DNA from: Mycolicibacterium phocaicum
GTDB taxonomy: Bacteria; Actinomycetota; Actinomycetes; Mycobacteriales; Mycobacteriaceae
Reading direction: 5' to 3'
Assembly: GCF_010731115.1 (NCBI RefSeq)
Contig: NZ_AP022616.1
Location: 3,224,001-3,288,000 of the forward strand
DNA: 64,000 nt
Under the pieces are notes generated by a model, which had not been told where the DNA came from, ran no database searches, and was given only the letters and a program-made list of their open reading frames with translations. Positions 62,113 through 64,000 of the stretch are shown piece by piece. Every line of letters begins with the position of its first letter. Position 1 is the first letter of the stretch. Both the position numbers and the translations under genes were made by a program.

Positions 62113-63569
62113 AAGGGTGCGGGTTCATCCCATTCCTCTGCGGCGCGGGCCGTTTCGAGTTCGCGGTATCGGTGCCATTCTTCGCTGGCGATGCGTTCTT
62201 CGTTGATCATGCGGGCTTCGTTGATGAGTTGTTGGCGTTCTTGGGCGCGGGTGCGTTTGCGTTTGGGCATGCAGTGCCCGCGGCCGGGGGTGCGTGGTGG
62301 TTGTTCGGTGATTGTGGGTGTTCCGGTGGGTGTGGCCAGTTGTGGGTACCAGTGGGCGCCTTCGGGTTTGGTGATGTAGGTGTGTCCGGTGGGGGCGACC
62401 CAGACGACGGTGCCGTCGGGGTATTGGTGGTCGGTCCAGCCGTGGAACGTTTTGAGTAGGTGGTGGAACCGGCACAGGCATTTGAGGTCTGACGGGTGCG
62501 TCGGCCCGGCCGGGTACGGGACGGTGTGGTCGAGGTCGCAGGCTTGCGCGGGCCGGTCGCAGCCGGGGAATCGGCAGGTCAGGTCTCGGCAGCGCACGAA
62601 CTCCGCCAGCTTGGCCGACGGACGGTAGCGGGGCTCGGCCGCATCCGGCGGAATCTCGACCTCGCGGATGGTCGCCCCCTCGGCGAGCTGGGCGACCTGC
62701 TCGGCGGGGATCTGCCCGTACCCGGGCAGGAACCCCGGCGCGTCGCCGGCGAGGGTTTTGGGGCCGGCGATCACGTGGATGACGGCGCGGGTGCCGACGG
62801 TCTGCGCCGGCAGTTCCCCCATGGCGGCCGCGGCGGCGGGGCAGTCGTCCTGTCCGCATTGGCAGGCCAGGCGCTGCCCGCGGGCGAGGGCGTCGATGGC
62901 GGCGGCGCGGCGCTGATCATGGGAGCGCGGATCATTGCGGCACACACTCTTGGCGAGGTCGTCGATGGCGGCGTCGAGCACGGCTGCGGTCGCCGCGTCT
63001 ATCGTGCCGCAGATGCTGGCCGCGCCGGGGCCGCAGGCGCGGATGTCGAGGTAGCGGGCCTGCGACGGGGGTTTGGGTTGGTGGACCCCGGCCTGGTCGG
63101 ACGCGGCGATGATGGCGTCGATGCGTTGTTCCATTTTCGGTTTCGACAACCGGCCCCAGGCCACGATCTTGGCGGCCAGGTCGGCATCGACCTGCCCGGC
63201 GACGTCGTCGTCGATGATCAGGTCGGTGCGGGCGACGATCATCGCGACCATCACCGCATCAATCAAACCTTTGGCGTAGATGGCCGCCACCTTCGGCAGG
63301 CGGGTGCGGAGCGTCACCGCCCGGTCCACCTGGGCTTGGGCCCGCTTACGGGATATCCCCAAGGCGGCGGCGACCTCGACGACCAGCCCGGCATAGCCGT
63401 CGATCGCCCAATACCGTTTCTCGATGTCGTCGTCGGGGGCCCGCAGCGCCCACAGGTCACCGATCGCCCCCAGGCGGCGGGCGCCGGCGGCGTTCTCTTG
63501 CCGGGTGGCCAGGGTGATCGCGTCGACCGCCGCGGCCGCGGCGTGGGGATCACCATCCAATTCACTCAT
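62109..63569 (-). CDS. DUF222/HNH endonuclease-like protein (13E12 family)
   Basis: A 486-aa protein of the 13E12/DUF222 family of actinobacteria. The N-terminal helical DUF222 domain (to about 280) precedes an HNH domain: CRFPGCDRPAQACDLDHTVPYPAGPTHPSDLKCLCRFHHLLKTFHG has the zinc cysteines, the catalytic DxDH and the following histidines. The final 90 residues are basic and helical. Families like this occur in many copies in mycobacterial genomes and may be mobile, but the function is unproven. A TATATT -10 seven bases before the ATG indicates a leaderless mRNA. Its upstream region begins the inverted-repeat array at the window edge. Confidence 0.9.
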   Translation of the reverse strand: MSELDGDPHAAAAAVDAITLATRQENAAGARRLGAIGDLWALRAPDDDIEKRYWAIDGYAGLVVEVAAALGISRKRAQAQVDRAVTLRTRLPKVAAIYAKGLIDAVMVAMIVARTDLIIDDDVAGQVDADLAAKIVAWGRLSKPKMEQRIDAIIAASDQAGVHQPKPPSQARYLDIRACGPGAASICGTIDAATAAVLDAAIDDLAKSVCRNDPRSHDQRRAAAIDALARGQRLACQCGQDDCPAAAAAMGELPAQTVGTRAVIHVIAGPKTLAGDAPGFLPGYGQIPAEQVAQLAEGATIREVEIPPDAAEPRYRPSAKLAEFVRCRDLTCRFPGCDRPAQACDLDHTVPYPAGPTHPSDLKCLCRFHHLLKTFHGWTDHQYPDGTVVWVAPTGHTYITKPEGAHWYPQLATPTGTPTITEQPPRTPGRGHCMPKRKRTRAQERQQLINEARMINEERIASEEWHRYRELETARAAEEWDEPAPF

Positions 63570-63576
63570 ACGTTCG

Positions 63577-63582
63577 AATATA
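63577..63582 (-). promoter_or_regulatory. Leaderless -10 of the DUF222 gene
   Basis: On the minus strand TATATT precedes CGAACGT and the ATG at 63569; seven bases separate the -10 from the start codon, and no Shine-Dalgarno is seen. Confidence 0.55.
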
Positions 63583-63633
63583 GATCCACCCACCGACGAG
63601 AATCGGGGGCCGCGGACGCGACCCATCGGCGAC

Positions 63634-64000
63634 GGTTAGGGCAGCTAAACAGAAGGGCCGCAGCCAGATTGGATCCGGCCGGGCGCCGTGGGAACGACAG
63701 GAAGGGGATCGTCGACGGTTAGATCGACTAGCCACCCGACACACGCAGACGGCGCCGACGGGACGCGCCGCCGACCATCCCCGGACCCGCGACAGTCAGA
63801 CGACCGACAGTGGTTAGGTGACCTAACCGATGGGGATCGCGGCGCGGCCCGGAGTGCGGAGCCCGGGCTGGGTGCGGTCGGGCGAGCGCTACCGATTAGC
63901 CGCCCTAACCGTCGAGGATCGCGGCACAGCCAACCGAGCCGGGCACGAGCCGGCACCAACTACCGAGCACACCTAACCGACGAGGATCGCAGCACAGCCC
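63634..64000. repeat. Array of GGTTAG/CTAACC inverted repeats, open at window edge
   Basis: Inverted-repeat cores occur at about 63635, 63717, 63812-63828, 63894 and 63972 (right arm only), with spacings of about 82, 95, 82 and 78 bases. The best core is the perfect 17-bp palindrome GGTTAGGTGACCTAACC. Three right arms continue into a shared 20-odd-base block (CCTAACCGACGAGGATCGC type). The two left-most copies carry the same block inverted. No gene is supported in 63570-64000, and the array probably continues to the right. Confidence 0.75.

Noticed and set aside
63570..64000. Minus-strand frames across the repeat array as genes
   Set aside because: They are short, rich in Arg/Pro and interrupted by the repeats, with no ribosome site or family.

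Overview
The window is GC-rich, gene-dense actinobacterial DNA, and its gene content points to a Mycobacterium/Mycolicibacterium-type organism. It carries recognisable mycobacterial orthologues: phoP/phoR beside an HIT protein, adhB and an Rv0760c-type SnoaL protein; ttfA; clpB and dnaK-grpE-dnaJ-hspR with HAIR boxes; an LpqH-type lipoprotein; DUF732, DUF4185 and DUF222/HNH proteins; and an Esx/EspK-type secretion islet. Several genes show the mycobacterial leaderless pattern, a TANNNT -10 six or seven bases before ATG/GTG. No transposase, integrase, rRNA or CRISPR array was found.

Region 1 (1-14.3 kb) is a lipid/steroid-type catabolic block ending in phoPR. adhB and a ketosteroid-isomerase-fold protein run rightwards. 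A tightly coupled leftward operon holds a thiolase, an MMPL transporter and two SDR/epimerases. A rightward operon holds a thioesterase, an SDR, a P450, a crotonase and an HIT protein. Three 14-bp sites matching the KstR operator TNNAACNNGTTNNA precede these units, so a shared sterol-responsive regulon is inferred. phoR and phoP follow on the minus strand with a PhoP-type direct repeat upstream. Divergent from phoP is a protein built from 28 back-to-back decapeptides.

Region 2 (15.7-33.8 kb) holds tRNA-Thr(TGT), an HNH protein, a TPR-AAA plus TPR-membrane pair, a ThrE exporter, a DUF4185 secreted protein and an AraC regulator. It continues with an acyl-CoA dehydrogenase/TetR divergent pair and a DUF2236 protein. 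A metal-resistance cluster follows (arsR facing arsI-ACR3-arsC, then chrA), and then small secreted proteins.

Region 3 (33.8-47.3 kb) resembles the M. tuberculosis Rv0380c-Rv0385 neighbourhood: GH76, SpoU methyltransferase, lipoprotein, ttfA, clpB and a globin-reductase. A TetR/Rieske oxygenase/amine-dehydrogenase-like cassette sits between ttfA and clpB. A GAP-family protein, a CYTH protein, an aldose epimerase and a K+ channel complete it.

Region 4 (47.3-55.0 kb) is an accessory islet with visibly lower GC in parts. It contains a two-gene Esx (WXG100) pair, an EspB/PE-like protein with a YxxxD signal, a membrane-anchored protein, an orphan EspK homologue and an unknown protein. A divergent protein combines an RNA-polymerase-alpha-CTD-like helix-hairpin-helix with a sigma-region-4-like HTH. 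No Ecc secretion machinery is present, so the islet would need a chromosomal ESX system elsewhere. This is the best candidate for a little-described system in the window.

Region 5 (55.0-64 kb) holds the HspR-controlled dnaK operon, a divergent PNPOx-like/MocR pair, a diiron-like metallo-beta-lactamase-fold protein and a DUF222/HNH protein. It ends in an array of GGTTAG/CTAACC inverted repeats about 80 bp apart that runs off the right edge.
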